64,000 nucleotides of DNA from Pseudomonas viridiflava (GCA_900596015.1 UVIF01000001.1:576513-640512), one strand, 5' to 3'; positions 47,119-59,117 are shown, counted from the stretch's first letter. Program-made: numbers and translations. Notes: generated from the letters alone by a model not told the origin.

Positions 47119-47727
47119 TTAGATCATTCCCTTCAACGAGCGGCGGATCAATTCTTCGCTGCTCAGACCCTTGGCGTCGATGGCCGCCACGGCGCGGCTG
47201 GCTTCCTGGGGCTTGTAGCCCAGCGAGATGAGCGCACTGACGGCATCGGCTTCGGCGCTGTTGACCGGCGCCGGCCCCTGCGGCCCGCTCGGCACCAGCT
47301 CGAACATGCTCGGCGTGGTCTGCCAGGCCTTGAAGCGATCCTTGAGTTCGACCAGAAGCCGCTCGGCGGTCTTCTTCCCCACGCCGGGTATCTTCACCAG
47401 CGCCGAGGTGTCCTGGGCCTGCACGCAGCGCACCAGCTCATCGACGTCCAACCCCGACATCAGTGCCAGTGCCAGTTTGGGGCCGACGCCGTTCAGGCGG
47501 ATCAGCTCGCGGAACAGCTCGCGCTCGCGCTTTTCATAGAAGCCATAGAGTAACTGAGCGTCTTCGCGCACCACCAGATGGGTGTGCAGGGTCACGGTTT
47601 CGCCGACCGGCGGCAGGCGATAAAGCGTGGTCATCGGCACTTCGAGCTCATAGCCCAGCCCGTTGACGTCGAGAATCAGGTGCGGCGGCTGCTTTTCAGC
47701 CAAGGTACCGCGCAGGCGTCCAATCAC
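47119..47727 (-). CDS. ruvA: Holliday junction helicase subunit RuvA
   Basis: 202 residues. N-terminal OB fold ([12 protein letters not shown]), two helix-hairpin-helix motifs ([15 protein letters not shown] and [16 protein letters not shown]) and the small C-terminal domain that binds RuvB. Lies 117 bases downstream of ruvC. Confidence 0.97.
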   Translation of the reverse strand: MIGRLRGTLAEKQPPHLILDVNGLGYELEVPMTTLYRLPPVGETVTLHTHLVVREDAQLLYGFYEKRERELFRELIRLNGVGPKLALALMSGLDVDELVRCVQAQDTSALVKIPGVGKKTAERLLVELKDRFKAWQTTPSMFELVPSGPQGPAPVNSAEADAVSALISLGYKPQEASRAVAAIDAKGLSSEELIRRSLKGMI

Positions 47728-47844
47728 GTATGAATCCTTTGTCGGAAGGCGCAGTCACGCCCTGTTCATGCGGGCCAGTTCAAGGGCCATCATTACAGGA
47801 CTGAGGTGAGCTGCAAGCAAAAAAGTTTGAAACGATGTAAGCCG

Positions 47845-48369
47845 CTACAGGCGCAGACGCCCACCGCGACTGCGGGCCGCGCTCAGGCCGTGGGGCATGA
47901 GGCTGGATCGGGTGTGCGCGTGGGTGAGTGCGATGGCCAGGGCGTCCGAGGCATCGATCTGGGGTTTCTGGGTCAGTTTGAGCAGGTGCATGACCATCAT
48001 CTGTACCTGTTCCTTGTTGGCCGCGCCGGTGCCGACGATGGCCTGCTTGACCTGGGTGGCACTGTACTCGGCGATCTCCAGCCCCTCCTCCGCCGCCGCG
48101 ACGATGGCAGCGCCACGCGCCTGGCCCAGTTTCAGGGCCGAGTCGGCGTTGCGCGCCATGAACACCCGCTCGATGCCCATGGTCACCGGACCGTAGGTCT
48201 GGATCACCTCGCGCACCCCACGAAAAACGATCTGCAGACGATCATGCAGCAGTCCGCCGCCGGTACGAATACAACCCGAAGCCACGTATTCGCACCCGCG
48301 GCCGGTTTCACGCACGACGCCAAACCCGGTGATGCGCGAGCCTGGGTCGATTCCAAGAATTAATGTCAT
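47845..48369 (-). CDS. ruvC: Crossover junction endonuclease RuvC
   Basis: 174 residues. Catalytic acidic residues lie in LGIDPGS (D8), GIERVF and [10 protein letters not shown]. The ATG at 48369 gives [10 protein letters not shown], the family start; an upstream ATG would add eight residues. Confidence 0.97.
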   Translation of the reverse strand: MTLILGIDPGSRITGFGVVRETGRGCEYVASGCIRTGGGLLHDRLQIVFRGVREVIQTYGPVTMGIERVFMARNADSALKLGQARGAAIVAAAEEGLEIAEYSATQVKQAIVGTGAANKEQVQMMVMHLLKLTQKPQIDASDALAIALTHAHTRSSLMPHGLSAARSRGGRLRL

Positions 48370-48461
48370 AAAGCCTGCAGTAGTGAGAAACACGGCTGAC
48401 GCCTTCGCGGGTAGATGGCTCGCCCTGCTGAAGCATGGCTTCGATGAAACACACAGGCCGA

Positions 48462-49208
48462 TCAGCCAAGTTGCTCCATCACGGCGTCGGATATTTCGGC
48501 ATTGGAATAGACGTTCTGCACGTCATCGAGGTCCTCGAGCATGTCGATCAGCTTCAGTACCTTCTCGGCACCTTCCGCATCGAGTTCGGCACTGGTCGTA
48601 GGCGCCATGACGATCTCCGCTTCATCGGCATTGAAACCGGCTGCCTGCAGTGCATTGCCCACCGAGTAGAAACTGGCGAACGAGGTGAACACGTCCATCG
48701 AGCCGTCGCCATGGGTGACGATGTCGTCGGCATCGGCCTCCATGGCCGCCTCCATCAACGCATCCTCATCGACGCCCGGGGCGAACGACAACTGCCCCTT
48801 GCGCTCGAACAGATACGCGACCGAACCATCGGTACCCAGATTGCCGCCGCATTTGCTGAACGCATGGCGCACCGCGGCAGCGGTTCGATTGCGGTTGTCG
48901 GTCATGCATTCGACCAGCACGGCAACGCCACCAGGCCCGTAGCCCTCGTAGCTCAGCTCGACCACGTCGTCGCTGCCGGCCGCACCGGTGCCCCGCGCAA
49001 TCGCGCGATCGATGATGTCACGGCTCATGTTGGCGCTCAGCGCCTTGTCCAGAGCCAGCCGCAAGCGCGGATTGGACCCAGGCTCACCACCGCCCTGCCG
49101 GGCTGCCACGGTCAGCTCACGAATCCACTTGGTGAAGATCTTGCCCCTCTTGGCATCCTGGCGCTCTTTGCGGTGCTTGATGTTCGCCCACTTGGAATGA
49201 CCAGCCAT
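48462..49208 (-). CDS. YebC/PmpR family regulator
   Basis: 248 residues, TACO1/YebC family. The N-terminus [14 protein letters not shown] and the conserved [13 protein letters not shown] identify it. In P. aeruginosa the member next to ruvC (PmpR, PA0964) represses the PQS quorum-sensing regulator; other members help ribosomes at proline stretches. Which role applies here is not shown. It lies between aspS and ruvC. Confidence 0.95.
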   Translation of the reverse strand: MAGHSKWANIKHRKERQDAKRGKIFTKWIRELTVAARQGGGEPGSNPRLRLALDKALSANMSRDIIDRAIARGTGAAGSDDVVELSYEGYGPGGVAVLVECMTDNRNRTAAAVRHAFSKCGGNLGTDGSVAYLFERKGQLSFAPGVDEDALMEAAMEADADDIVTHGDGSMDVFTSFASFYSVGNALQAAGFNADEAEIVMAPTTSAELDAEGAEKVLKLIDMLEDLDDVQNVYSNAEISDAVMEQLG

Positions 49209-49313
49209 AACGCAACTCCGATTTCTGTGTGTTACCCAAACGACCCCTGCCCCCGGCAAGGTTTTTCCGTCGCCCAACGCAAGGGCGCATCCGAAGATGC
49301 GCCCTGTCAGCAG

Positions 49314-51089
<1,776 letters not shown>

Positions 51090-51189
51090 AGTAGTGGTTT
51101 CACTTCTCGTAATTCATGATTCGATGACGGCGTGTAGCTGACACGCGGCACCCTGGACATCGTGCTGGAGCGGGCGGGAGCCGGACGAC

Positions 51190-51411
51190 TCACTCGGCCT
51201 TGTCGCCGCCTGCCAGATTCTTCTTGTTGCCGGTCTTGAAATCGGTTTCGTACCAGCCGGTGCCGCTGAGGCGGAAGCCCGGCATGGAAAGCACCTTTTT
51301 CAGTTGCGGCGCCTGGCAGGCAGGGCAATCGGTCAAAGGCTCTGCGCTGATCTTCTGAATGACTTCCATCTGATGACCGCAGGAAGCACATTGATAGTCG
51401 TACATCGGCAT
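51190..51411 (-). CDS. FmdB-family zinc ribbon protein
   Basis: 73 residues. MPMYDYQCASCGH followed by DCPACQ gives two CXXC pairs of a zinc ribbon. The C-terminus (SGTGWYETDFKTGNKKNL) is typical of the family, which is of unknown function. The start at 51411 fits the family N-terminus; longer frames upstream do not. Lies 100 bases upstream of aspS on the same strand, as in P. aeruginosa. Confidence 0.92.
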   Translation of the reverse strand: MPMYDYQCASCGHQMEVIQKISAEPLTDCPACQAPQLKKVLSMPGFRLSGTGWYETDFKTGNKKNLAGGDKAE

Positions 51412-51471
51412 GGGTAGTGTCTCGGCAACCAAATGACCGCAGCGCAAGCAGCGCCAGGGCGAAACGCGGGA

Positions 51472-51846
51472 TTATATCCGGTTAATCGACGCTGCGCAGC
51501 CGTCCAAGGTAACAGACGACGTTCGATCACGCCCCATCAGGTAGGTGACGCAGACTACCCGTACCAATCCACTGAAGTTCTTGACGCCGCCATGGCGCAG
51601 GTGGACCTCGCGGTCGACGTAGGAAAGCAACGCGTTCACCGTGCATTCATTGACCAGGGCAATGCGTTCCAGAATTTCCCAGTAGACCCGCTCCAGGCGC
51701 AGGCAGGTGGCGAAACCGTTCAGGCGCACCGAGCGCGAGACGGGCCTGGCCAGGCCCATGTCGAAGTTTTCCGAATAGGGGTCGATGACAAGCTTGCTCG
51801 ATCGGTCGAGCTGGCGTGCGCGGGTAACGACGATGTTCCGTTCCAT
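51472..51846 (-). CDS. Ribbon-helix-helix domain protein (RHH_4-like)
   Basis: 124 residues, small and basic. RSVRLNGFATCLRLERVYWE and ILERIALVNECTVNALLSYVDRE look like the strand-helix-helix of the RHH_4 family. The flanking regions are not recognised. May bind DNA as a dimer, but no target is evident. Upstream of the FmdB-like gene on the same strand with a 60-base gap. Confidence 0.75.
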   Translation of the reverse strand: MERNIVVTRARQLDRSSKLVIDPYSENFDMGLARPVSRSVRLNGFATCLRLERVYWEILERIALVNECTVNALLSYVDREVHLRHGGVKNFSGLVRVVCVTYLMGRDRTSSVTLDGCAASINRI

Positions 51847-52077
51847 GGATCAGTGCTTCCTAGATGATCGCCCCTCCAACCCTGGAGGTGTGCTGACGGA
51901 TCTATGGAAGCGTATCGGCGAACGATGACGACAGAGGAATACGGAAGTGCATACGTAGGAAGCGCGGCGTCGTTAAGTAAGAGGAAACCGCCGCGGCAAC
52001 GCGTGCAGTGGGCGGCGAAAGGCTGGATCGACACGGCGGACCTCGCGCTGGCGAAGGCGCCGCCGCATCGCCAGGGA

Positions 52078-52548
52078 TCAACCTTCGAGCAGCGAACGCA
52101 ACATCCAGGCAGTCTTCTCGTGCACCTGCATGCGCTGGGTCAGCAGGTCGGCGGTCGGCTCGTCGCTGACCTTGTCCAGCAGCGGAAAGATGCCGCGGGC
52201 GGTACGGGTAACGGCTTCCTGACCTTCGACCAGTTGCTTGATCATGTCCTGGGCCGAGGGCACCCCTTCCTCTTCCTTGATCGAAGACAGACGGGCATAC
52301 ACCGAATAGGCGCCGGGCGCGGGAAAGCCGAGGGCGCGGATGCGCTCGGCAATGGAGTCCACGGCCAGCGCCAGTTCGGTGTACTGCTCTTCGAACATCA
52401 GGTGCAGGGTACGGAAAGCCGGGCCGGTGACGTTCCAGTGGAAGTTGTGCGTCTTGAGGTACAGGACGTAGGTGTCGGAGAGCAGACGGGACAGGCCGTC
52501 CACGATCGATTTGCGATCTTCTTCGCTGATGCCGATATCGATTGCCAT
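52078..52548 (-). CDS. Dps-like ferritin (starvation/stress protein)
   Basis: 156 residues, ferritin-like. The Dps signature [10 protein letters not shown] and [23 protein letters not shown] supply the intersubunit ferroxidase residues (His, Asp, Glu). Stores iron using H2O2 and protects DNA. The ATG at 52548 follows AGGA by 8 bases. Divergent from the cold-shock gene. Confidence 0.94.
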   Translation of the reverse strand: MAIDIGISEEDRKSIVDGLSRLLSDTYVLYLKTHNFHWNVTGPAFRTLHLMFEEQYTELALAVDSIAERIRALGFPAPGAYSVYARLSSIKEEEGVPSAQDMIKQLVEGQEAVTRTARGIFPLLDKVSDEPTADLLTQRMQVHEKTAWMLRSLLEG

Positions 52549-52862
52549 GTAATGTCCTTGATGACGATGAATGTATACCACCACGGGTGGACGCCCACTT
52601 TACCAAGACCCTTCGGCCCACGCAGCCCTTGCCTGGGGCAAGTTGCGCGGGCTATCCGCTCGACGGCGTCGAGCGGCGCTCCGGCCGATTTGAGAAGGGT
52701 CGGGCTTTGCTGTTAAATAGGCCGCGTGAGCCGGGGCAATTAATCAAGCCGTGGCGCATAGGCTGATCCCTGCAGATGCTCGGCAATTATTGTCACCCCA
52801 ACGCTGTGCTTGTTGCGGTATCAGCTCTTCCTGATGCCTGATTCTTAGAGTGAGCCAATCAA
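52549..52862. other. Divergent intergenic region (Dps-like / cold-shock protein)
   Basis: 314 bases holding regulatory DNA for two divergent stress genes. The part near 52735-52800 is A/T-richer (CAATTAATCAAGCC, GGCAATTATTGTC). No gene and no clear OxyR or other operator could be assigned by eye. Confidence 0.4.
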
Positions 52863-53453
52863 ATGTTGAAAATCGTCCACCTCCTGACGGGCGCAGCGGC
52901 CGTGCTGCTGTCGTTCATACCAAGCCTGCGGGCCGATGTAGCGCCTTACCTGCAACAACCCGACGCAATCTACCTGGCGCTGTTCGGTCTGCTCAACCTG
53001 CTTTTGGCTCCGGTGATACCGCGCTGGAACAAAGGCCCACGTCATCTGTTGCAAAATCTGGTCAGTGTGCTGCTGGTTGCCTCGGTGATCACCCAGACCC
53101 TGACGTTGCTGGTGCCGCTGCCGGCCATCGGCATCCTGCCAGGCCTGCTGTGCGCACTGCTCGCGTGCCTGGCGCACCTGTCGATCAGTTTCTACCGCGC
53201 GTCACCCGCACCCAGCGCCGTGCAGTACGACATGACCAACCGCGATACCGGCACGGTCAAGTGGTTCAATACGTCGAAGGGCTTCGGCTTCATTTCGCGT
53301 GATTCGGGCGACGACATCTTTGTGCATTTTCGCGCCATTCGTGGCGAAGGCCATCGTGTGCTGGTCGAAGGCCAACGGGTCGAGTTCTCGGTCATGAACC
53401 GCGACAAAGGACTGCAGGCCGAAGACGTGATTGCGGCATCGCCGCGTCGCTGA
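52863..53453 (+). CDS. Membrane-anchored cold-shock domain protein
   Basis: 196 residues. Four hydrophobic segments occupy about residues 1-120 ([71 protein letters not shown]). A canonical cold-shock domain follows with both RNA-binding motifs, [15 protein letters not shown] and DIFVHF. An internal ATG at 53232 (MTNRDTG) would give a stand-alone 73-residue CspA-like protein, so both forms may be made. Followed by a strong terminator. Confidence 0.88.
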   Translation: MLKIVHLLTGAAAVLLSFIPSLRADVAPYLQQPDAIYLALFGLLNLLLAPVIPRWNKGPRHLLQNLVSVLLVASVITQTLTLLVPLPAIGILPGLLCALLACLAHLSISFYRASPAPSAVQYDMTNRDTGTVKWFNTSKGFGFISRDSGDDIFVHFRAIRGEGHRVLVEGQRVEFSVMNRDKGLQAEDVIAASPRR

Positions 53454-53466
53454 CTCCACTGCGGCA

Positions 53467-53498
53467 ATAAAAAAACGCGGGCACTGCCCGCGTTTTTC
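53467..53498. terminator. Bidirectional intrinsic terminator
   Basis: ACGCGGGC/GCCCGCGT stem with 3-base loop ACT, flanked by A-run and five T, between the convergent cold-shock and slyX genes. Confidence 0.92.
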
Positions 53499-53516
53499 AT
53501 TGCCGCAAAAAAGGTT

Positions 53517-53723
53517 TCAGTAATGCGGCGGCGGCGCCTCCTGGGTAGCCGTTTCGAACTGACCGACCATTTCCTCCTGACGCTTGAGCAGCGCGGCGAG
53601 CTGCATCTGCAGGCGCTCGATCGCCCGCTGCTGCAGGATCAGTTCGTCGCTGAGCGAAGACAGGGTGTCATCCTGAAACGCCAGACGCGTTTCCAGTTCC
53701 ATCACGCGATCTTCCAGACTCAT
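53517..53723 (-). CDS. slyX: SlyX family protein
   Basis: 68 residues, almost wholly coiled coil ([19 protein letters not shown]) ending in PPPHY, the conserved SlyX tail. Function unknown. The ATG at 53723 overlaps the stop of the HIT gene (ATGA). Confidence 0.93.
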   Translation of the reverse strand: MSLEDRVMELETRLAFQDDTLSSLSDELILQQRAIERLQMQLAALLKRQEEMVGQFETATQEAPPPHY

Positions 53724-54151
53724 GCCCTGCCCTCCGTGAAAACGAAATCGGTGCCCAGCACGCCTGCCAGCCTCTGGCGAACCGTCGCCAGTTGCTCGGC
53801 GGTATAGGGCATTGCGGGCAGCTTGCCCCACACAGGGGCAGGCCAGGCCGCGTCCGTGCGATAGCGAACGATCACGTGCATATGCAGTTGGCTCACGACA
53901 TTGCCCAATGTGGCGACATTGATCTTGTCGGCGCCATATTCCTGGTGAAGCAACTTCGCCAATGCATTGGTTTCGCTCCACAGCACTTCACGGTCTGCGT
54001 CATCGAGTTCGAAGACCTCGGTGATATCCGGACGTCGCGGCACCAGGATGAACCAGGGATACCTGGCGTCATTACTGAGCAGCAGGCGACAAAGTGCGAA
54101 ATCACCGATGACATGAGCGTCTCCGGCAAGTCGGGCATCCAGGCTGAACAC
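53720..54151 (-). CDS. HIT domain protein
   Basis: 143 residues. GTG start at 54151, supported by GGAGAACGCCC upstream and by the family opening FSLDARL; the ATG at 54250 gives a non-conserved extension. The histidine-triad stretch reads QLHMHVIVR, so the first His of HxHxHxx is Gln while the middle (nucleophile) and last are kept. Probably a nucleotide-binding hydrolase of unknown substrate. Operon with slyX. Confidence 0.9.
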   Translation of the reverse strand: MFSLDARLAGDAHVIGDFALCRLLLSNDARYPWFILVPRRPDITEVFELDDADREVLWSETNALAKLLHQEYGADKINVATLGNVVSQLHMHVIVRYRTDAAWPAPVWGKLPAMPYTAEQLATVRQRLAGVLGTDFVFTEGRA

Positions 54152-54249
54152 GGGCGTTCTCCACAGGAAGGAATGGGTGATCGAGGCATGGCCGCGAATC
54201 ATCGAGCGGCAAGGATAGCGTGCCTGATCGGTTTTTTCCGGGTGAGCCA

Positions 54250-54477
54250 CTATTTACTCGACACGACGGAAGGCGGCGCACCTGGGGCCGTACCCGAGGC
54301 AAGGCACGGTTTTGGTGCCGCCCGCCCCAGGATCGCCCGCAGCACCGAACCGTACAGACCACTTTTTCGCAGCGGTTCACCCGCTTTATGCGATACCGCG
54401 TGTAACTGTCTGACAAGTGGTCCTTCTTTACGCAGGCGCAGCGTTGCCAATTCCTGTCGCTGGGCTAGCCTTGCCAT
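54250..54477 (-). CDS. Possible small basic protein (uncertain)
   Basis: 75 codons beginning MARLAQRQELATLRLRKEGP, rich in Arg/Leu/Ala. AAGGTGA lies about 10 bases upstream of the ATG at 54477. No recognised family, no signal or membrane segment. It could be real or chance coding in GC-rich DNA; reported because it fills part of a long gap on the same strand as the HIT gene. Confidence 0.22.
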   Translation of the reverse strand: MARLAQRQELATLRLRKEGPLVRQLHAVSHKAGEPLRKSGLYGSVLRAILGRAAPKPCLASGTAPGAPPSVVSSK

Positions 54478-54992
54478 TCAGGACGTCACCTTTCGCACCA
54501 AAAAGGTCCACCAGGGAAGGTCTCGGTGCATGAAGACCTCGTAATCTACCCACTCGTGTCACCCAGCGGTAACGTTTGCATCGCGAAACAGGATTCACTC
54601 GCATGCAGAGGATCGTTACCGGGGAAAGCAGGAATGGGTCGATGAGCCGGTTTTACGTGGGCTTGGCCGAACCACTGGAAGAAAAGTGAAAAATATGTGA
54701 ACTGCTGGCACGTTTGTGCACGCTTGTTGCATTCATCCCAGCACGGTCACCGGGGACGTGGGAAGACGAAACCGGAACAAACGGAAACAGTGAATCAATG
54801 AAGCGACGCCCGTGCATTAATGCAACCCAAGTGTGGTTGTAAGCGTGGACATGCAACAGCGGACTTGAAGTATCGCCAACATGACCGGCGTGGTATATGT
54901 TCCGCGCCGTCATAAAAAGAAAGAACTGCCTCAGATAAAAAAACAGGTGAGGCAGTGGTTACTCTTCTTAAAAACCAAAGGAGCAAATCACG
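54478..54992 (+). other. Long leader/promoter region of the OprD-type porin
   Basis: About 515 bases of relatively A/T-rich DNA with no convincing gene. It includes an extended -10-like TGGTATATG at 54891-54899, with no good -35 at the right distance, and a leader hairpin at 54925-54956. The ribosome site AAAGGAG lies just before 54984. Its length and composition suggest complex transcriptional control of the porin. Confidence 0.45.
54925..54956 (+). promoter_or_regulatory. Leader stem-loop upstream of oprD-type gene
   Basis: ACTGCCTCA (54925-54933) pairs perfectly with TGAGGCAGT (54948-54956) around a 14-base A-rich loop, 36 bases before the start codon. No T-run follows immediately, so it is more likely a stability or translation-control hairpin than a terminator. 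Confidence 0.5.
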
Positions 54993-56264
54993 ATGCGCGT
55001 GATGAAGTGGAGCATGATCGCACTGGCTGTAACAGCCGGCACCTCGCAGTTGGCTTTGGCCTCAGCCCAGGACGAGTCCAAGGGTTTTGTGGAAGACAGC
55101 ACCTTGAACCTCAAGCTGCGCGCCCTGTACATGAACCGTGACTACAAGCACGGCGCAGGCAACCCTACCGCTGGCAGCGACAAGGGCTATCGTGAAGACA
55201 CTGGCCTTGGCGCCCAGCTGTTCTACGAGTCGGGCTTCACCCAGGGCACCATCGGTGCCGGTGTCGATGCAATGGGCTTCGGTTCGGTGCGCCTGGACGG
55301 CGGTACCGGTCGCCGCAGCAACGGCCTGTTCGCAGCCGACGAAGAAGGCAACCTGGAGCACAGCCAGACCAAGGGCGGCGCAGCCGTCAAGTTCCGCTTC
55401 TCCAATACCGTACTCAAATACGGCCAGCAGATCGTTGCCAGCCCGGTCTTCGCGACCGATGACGGCCGTCTGTTGCCTGAAGTCGCCACCGGCACGTCGA
55501 TCACCAGCAACGAAATCGACAACCTGACCCTGAACATCGGTCGCTTCACCTCGATGAGCGCGCAGACCGGCATGGGTCACGACTCCCTGGGCCTGAAGTC
55601 CGCCGACATCGCCGGCGCCACCTACGCCTTCACCAAGAACTTCACCGGTACGGTCGCTGCGTCCGACGTGGAAGATTACTGGAAGCGTCAGTACGTCAAC
55701 CTGAACTACACCCTGCCGATCGACGACCTGCAGTCGCTCAACTTCGACTTCAACGCCTATCGCACCAAGAGCCAGGGCGAAGATCTGGGCGGCGACGTCG
55801 ACAACAAGATCTGGAGCACCGCGGTTGCCTATAGCCTGGGCGCGCACAAGTTCACCCTGGGTTACCAGCGCAGTTCCGGCGACACCGGCTACGCCTACGG
55901 CGTGGACGGCGGCGGCACCGTGTTCCTGAACAACTCCGTTCAGTACTCCGACTTCGTCGGCGCCGAAGAGAAATCGTGGCAGGTTCGCTACGACATCAAC
56001 ATGGCAACCTACGGCGTACCCGGCCTGAGCTTCATGACTCGCTACATCACTGGCGACAACATCGAAGCCAGCAACGGCGAAGAAGGCAAAGAGCACGAGT
56101 GGGACTTCGAAACCAAGTACGTGGTTCAGCAAGGCCCGATCAAGGACATGTCCTTCCGCCTGCGTAGCGCCATCTACCGCGCCAACAACGCCTACGATGC
56201 CGACTACGGCCCGTCGAACAACGACCTGCGTTTCATCGTCGAGTATCCTCTGAGCATCATGTAA
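54993..56264 (+). CDS. OprD-family outer-membrane porin
   Basis: 423 residues, the OprD family length (about 415-450). Signal peptide of about 25 residues ending ALASA. Family motifs are FVEDSTLNLKLRALYMNRD at the N-terminus, GGAAVKFRFSNTVLKYGQQ and a C-terminal strand ending in EYPLSIM. This 18-strand porin type takes up amino acids, peptides or small carboxylates; the substrate is not evident. Start supported by GGAG at 54980-54983. From memory it corresponds to PA0958. Confidence 0.93.
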   Translation: MRVMKWSMIALAVTAGTSQLALASAQDESKGFVEDSTLNLKLRALYMNRDYKHGAGNPTAGSDKGYREDTGLGAQLFYESGFTQGTIGAGVDAMGFGSVRLDGGTGRRSNGLFAADEEGNLEHSQTKGGAAVKFRFSNTVLKYGQQIVASPVFATDDGRLLPEVATGTSITSNEIDNLTLNIGRFTSMSAQTGMGHDSLGLKSADIAGATYAFTKNFTGTVAASDVEDYWKRQYVNLNYTLPIDDLQSLNFDFNAYRTKSQGEDLGGDVDNKIWSTAVAYSLGAHKFTLGYQRSSGDTGYAYGVDGGGTVFLNNSVQYSDFVGAEEKSWQVRYDINMATYGVPGLSFMTRYITGDNIEASNGEEGKEHEWDFETKYVVQQGPIKDMSFRLRSAIYRANNAYDADYGPSNNDLRFIVEYPLSIM

Positions 56265-56289
56265 CAGCCCAGCAGGTCGCTTCACCTCG

Positions 56290-56316
56290 AAAAGCCCGGC
56301 CCTGCCGGGCTTTTCT
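56290..56316 (+). terminator. Intrinsic terminator after the porin gene
   Basis: AAAAGCCCGGC/GCCGGGCTTTT stem around CCCT, four T on the 3' side, 25 bases after the stop codon. Confidence 0.88.
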
Positions 56317-56426
56317 GCGTCTGGACGGCGGCGCCCGGCAAAGCCCGGCCCTACGCCTGTACGTCGCCCAATCACCCCCGTACAATGCCAGACCTCGATA
56401 AAATTTCGCGAAGACAACGGTCAACC

Positions 56427-58142
56427 ATGCGCACCAGTCAATATCTGCTCGCCACACAGAAAGAAACCCCTTCCGATGCGGTCGTGATCAGCCATCAGCT
56501 GATGCTGCGCGCCGGCATGATCCGCAAGCTCGCTTCGGGCCTGTACACATGGTTGCCGATGGGTCTTCGGGTGATGCGCAAGGTTGAGCGGATCGTGCGC
56601 GAGGAAATGGACGCCGCCGGCGCCCTCGAAGTGCTGATGCCCGGCATCCAGCCGGCCGAACTGTGGCAGGAGTCGGGGCGCTGGGAGCAGTACGGTCCCG
56701 AGCTGCTGCGCCTCAAGGACCGCCACGACCGTGACTTCTGCGCCGGCCCTACCCACGAAGAAGTCATCACCGACCTGATGCGCAACGAGCTCAACAGCTA
56801 CAAGCAGTTGCCCATCAATCTCTACCAGATCCAGACCAAGTTCCGTGACGAGATCCGTCCGCGCTTCGGCCTGATGCGCGGTCGCGAGTTCATCATGAAG
56901 GATGCGTACTCCTTCCACGCCGACCAGCCTTCGCTGCAGGCCACCTATGACCGCATGCACCTGGCCTACAGCAACATCTTCACTCGCCTGGGCCTGAAGT
57001 TTCGCGCGGTGGAAGCCGACAACGGCTCCATCGGCGGCGCCGGCTCCCACGAATTCCATGTGCTGGCAGAGTCGGGTGAAGACGACATCGTGTTCAGCGA
57101 TACGTCCGACTACGCGGCCAATATCGAGAAGGCCGAGGCGATTCCGCGCGAAACCGAGCGCGGCGCCGCACTCGAGGAACTGCGCCTGGTCGACACGCCT
57201 AACGCCAAGACCATCGCCCAACTGGTGGAAAACTTCGGCCTGCCGATCGAGAAGACCGTGAAGACGCTGGTGGTCCACGCTGCCGAAGAAGGCAAATTGA
57301 TTGCCTTGATCATCCGTGGCGATCACGAGTTGAACGAGATCAAGGCCGCCAACCAACCGCTGGTTGCCAATCCGCTGGTCATGGCCAGCGAAGCGGAACT
57401 GCGTGATGCCATCGGCGCGGGCGCAGGTTCCCTGGGCCCGATGAACCTGCCCCTGACCTGCATCATCGATCGCTCGGTGGCTTTCATGAGCGACTTCGCC
57501 GTGGGCGCCAACATCGACGACAAGCACTACTTCGGCGTCAATTGGGAGCGTGATCTGCCGCTGCCCGAAATTGCCGATCTGCGCAACGTGGTAGACGGCG
57601 ACACCAGCCCGGACGGCCAGGGCACGCTGACCATCAAGCGCGGTATCGAGGTGGGTCACATCTTCCAGCTGGGCACCAAGTACAGCGAAGCCATGAAATG
57701 CCAGGTACTGGGTGAGAACGGCAAGCCGGTGACCTTGGCCATGGGCTGCTACGGCATCGGTGTGTCGCGTGTGGTGGCTGCTGCCATCGAGCAGAACAAC
57801 GATGCTGGCGGCATCATCTGGAGCGATACCCTGGCGCCCTTCCAGGTCGCTCTGGTGCCGCTGCGCTACGAAACCGAGCAGGTGCGCGAAGCCACCGACC
57901 GGCTGTACGCGGAACTGACCGAAGCGGGCTTCGAAGTGCTGCTGGACGACCGCGACAAGAAAACCAGCCCCGGGATCAAGTTCGCCGACATGGAGCTGAT
58001 CGGCATTCCCCATCGGATCGTCATCAGCGACCGTGGCCTGGCCGAAGGCAACCTGGAATACAAGAGCCGTACCGAGGACGCCGCACAGGCCTTGCCTGTC
58101 GACGACGTCCTGTCTTTCATCCAGGCTCGCGTGCGCCGCTGA
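56427..58142 (+). CDS. proS: Prolyl-tRNA synthetase
   Basis: 571 residues, prokaryotic-type ProRS. N-terminal class II motifs ([36 protein letters not shown]) are followed by the inserted YbaK-like editing domain (about 230-390) and motif 3 GCYGIGVSR. The C-terminal anticodon-binding domain ([13 protein letters not shown]) ends the protein. The ATG at 56427 gives the family start [13 protein letters not shown]. Confidence 0.97.
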   Translation: MRTSQYLLATQKETPSDAVVISHQLMLRAGMIRKLASGLYTWLPMGLRVMRKVERIVREEMDAAGALEVLMPGIQPAELWQESGRWEQYGPELLRLKDRHDRDFCAGPTHEEVITDLMRNELNSYKQLPINLYQIQTKFRDEIRPRFGLMRGREFIMKDAYSFHADQPSLQATYDRMHLAYSNIFTRLGLKFRAVEADNGSIGGAGSHEFHVLAESGEDDIVFSDTSDYAANIEKAEAIPRETERGAALEELRLVDTPNAKTIAQLVENFGLPIEKTVKTLVVHAAEEGKLIALIIRGDHELNEIKAANQPLVANPLVMASEAELRDAIGAGAGSLGPMNLPLTCIIDRSVAFMSDFAVGANIDDKHYFGVNWERDLPLPEIADLRNVVDGDTSPDGQGTLTIKRGIEVGHIFQLGTKYSEAMKCQVLGENGKPVTLAMGCYGIGVSRVVAAAIEQNNDAGGIIWSDTLAPFQVALVPLRYETEQVREATDRLYAELTEAGFEVLLDDRDKKTSPGIKFADMELIGIPHRIVISDRGLAEGNLEYKSRTEDAAQALPVDDVLSFIQARVRR

Positions 58143-58157
58143 CAGATTCGAGAAACC

Positions 58158-59108
58158 ATGTTCAAGCGAACTACCTTGGCCTTCGGTGGTGCTGCCCTGT
58201 GCAGCACCCTGCTGGTCAGTGGCTGTGCCAACCAGATGTCGCAGCGCAACGAACACGAAGAGCGCATCGAGCGCAAGCTGCTCGAACACAGCGTGCAGAT
58301 CGACCTGGGCAAGCCAGAGGTGCTGCAGACGCCGCAACGCCGCGTGCGCATTCGTGAACTCAAGGATTTCGAGGTCACGGCGTTCGAGACCACACGTCAC
58401 TACGACCGCTACACACCCTATCAACCCTGGCGTGAAGTCTACGAGATTCCACTAGGGGCAGTGGCCGTGGTAGCCGGCGTCGGCGCCAACGTGGTGAACG
58501 TGGCGACCTTTGGTAGCCTGCCCGACAGCGTGACCAAGGACTGGGTCAGCTATGGTTTCGCCGGACTTAATCCGTTCATGAACGTGCAGTCCAACGGCCG
58601 TGCCGAGCAGAACCTTGCCGGTATCGACGAGGTGCAGACCGACAGGCGCGTGGAGCACGACAGCACGCCATGGAGTGAACGCCCGGTGCAAGTAGGCACC
58701 GGCCGCAAGACCTATGACCTGGAAACCGATGCCAACGGTGTGTTGCGCATCAACCTGCTCGACAACCCGTTTGCGGAACAGGATCTGACCCACGTCACAC
58801 GCCTGCAACTGAGTGTAGTGGACGAGGAAAGCCAGACTAGGGCCAGCGCCCTGCTGCCGGTGAGCCCGGACCTGCGCGGAAAACTGGCCGAAGCACACAC
58901 GCTGATCTTCGATGACCTGGAAGGTGACGAGGTCGGCCAGTGGGTGTATCGGGTCAAGCGCCTGGCCGAACTGGGCCTGGAAGACGAAGCCAGCGAACTG
59001 GAACAGAGCCTGATCGAACTGACCCGCAACGATCCCGAATTGCAGCAGGATTTCCTCAAGTCGCTGCGCCGGGATACCGGCCGACTGGTCGCCGATCCCG
59101 GGACCTGA
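58158..59108 (+). CDS. Conserved hypothetical lipoprotein
   Basis: 316 residues. Lipobox LVSGC gives a lipidated cysteine at 23. The mature protein is acidic, with a short hydrophobic Ala/Val-rich stretch (PLGAVAVVAGVGANVV) near 98-113 and a helical C-terminus. I recognise it only as a Pseudomonas lipoprotein often found after proS; no function is known. The start lies 15 bases after the proS stop, suggesting co-transcription. It converges with dinB. Confidence 0.85.
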   Translation: MFKRTTLAFGGAALCSTLLVSGCANQMSQRNEHEERIERKLLEHSVQIDLGKPEVLQTPQRRVRIRELKDFEVTAFETTRHYDRYTPYQPWREVYEIPLGAVAVVAGVGANVVNVATFGSLPDSVTKDWVSYGFAGLNPFMNVQSNGRAEQNLAGIDEVQTDRRVEHDSTPWSERPVQVGTGRKTYDLETDANGVLRINLLDNPFAEQDLTHVTRLQLSVVDEESQTRASALLPVSPDLRGKLAEAHTLIFDDLEGDEVGQWVYRVKRLAELGLEDEASELEQSLIELTRNDPELQQDFLKSLRRDTGRLVADPGT

Positions 59109-59117
59109 GCCAGCCGG

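Noticed and set aside
45982..47553. Long + strand frame of 523 codons
   Set aside because: Exactly antisense to ruvB and ruvA, which are unmistakable; composition-driven open frame without family motifs.
56421..58424. Long - strand frame of 667 codons
   Set aside because: Antisense to proS and the lipoprotein gene.
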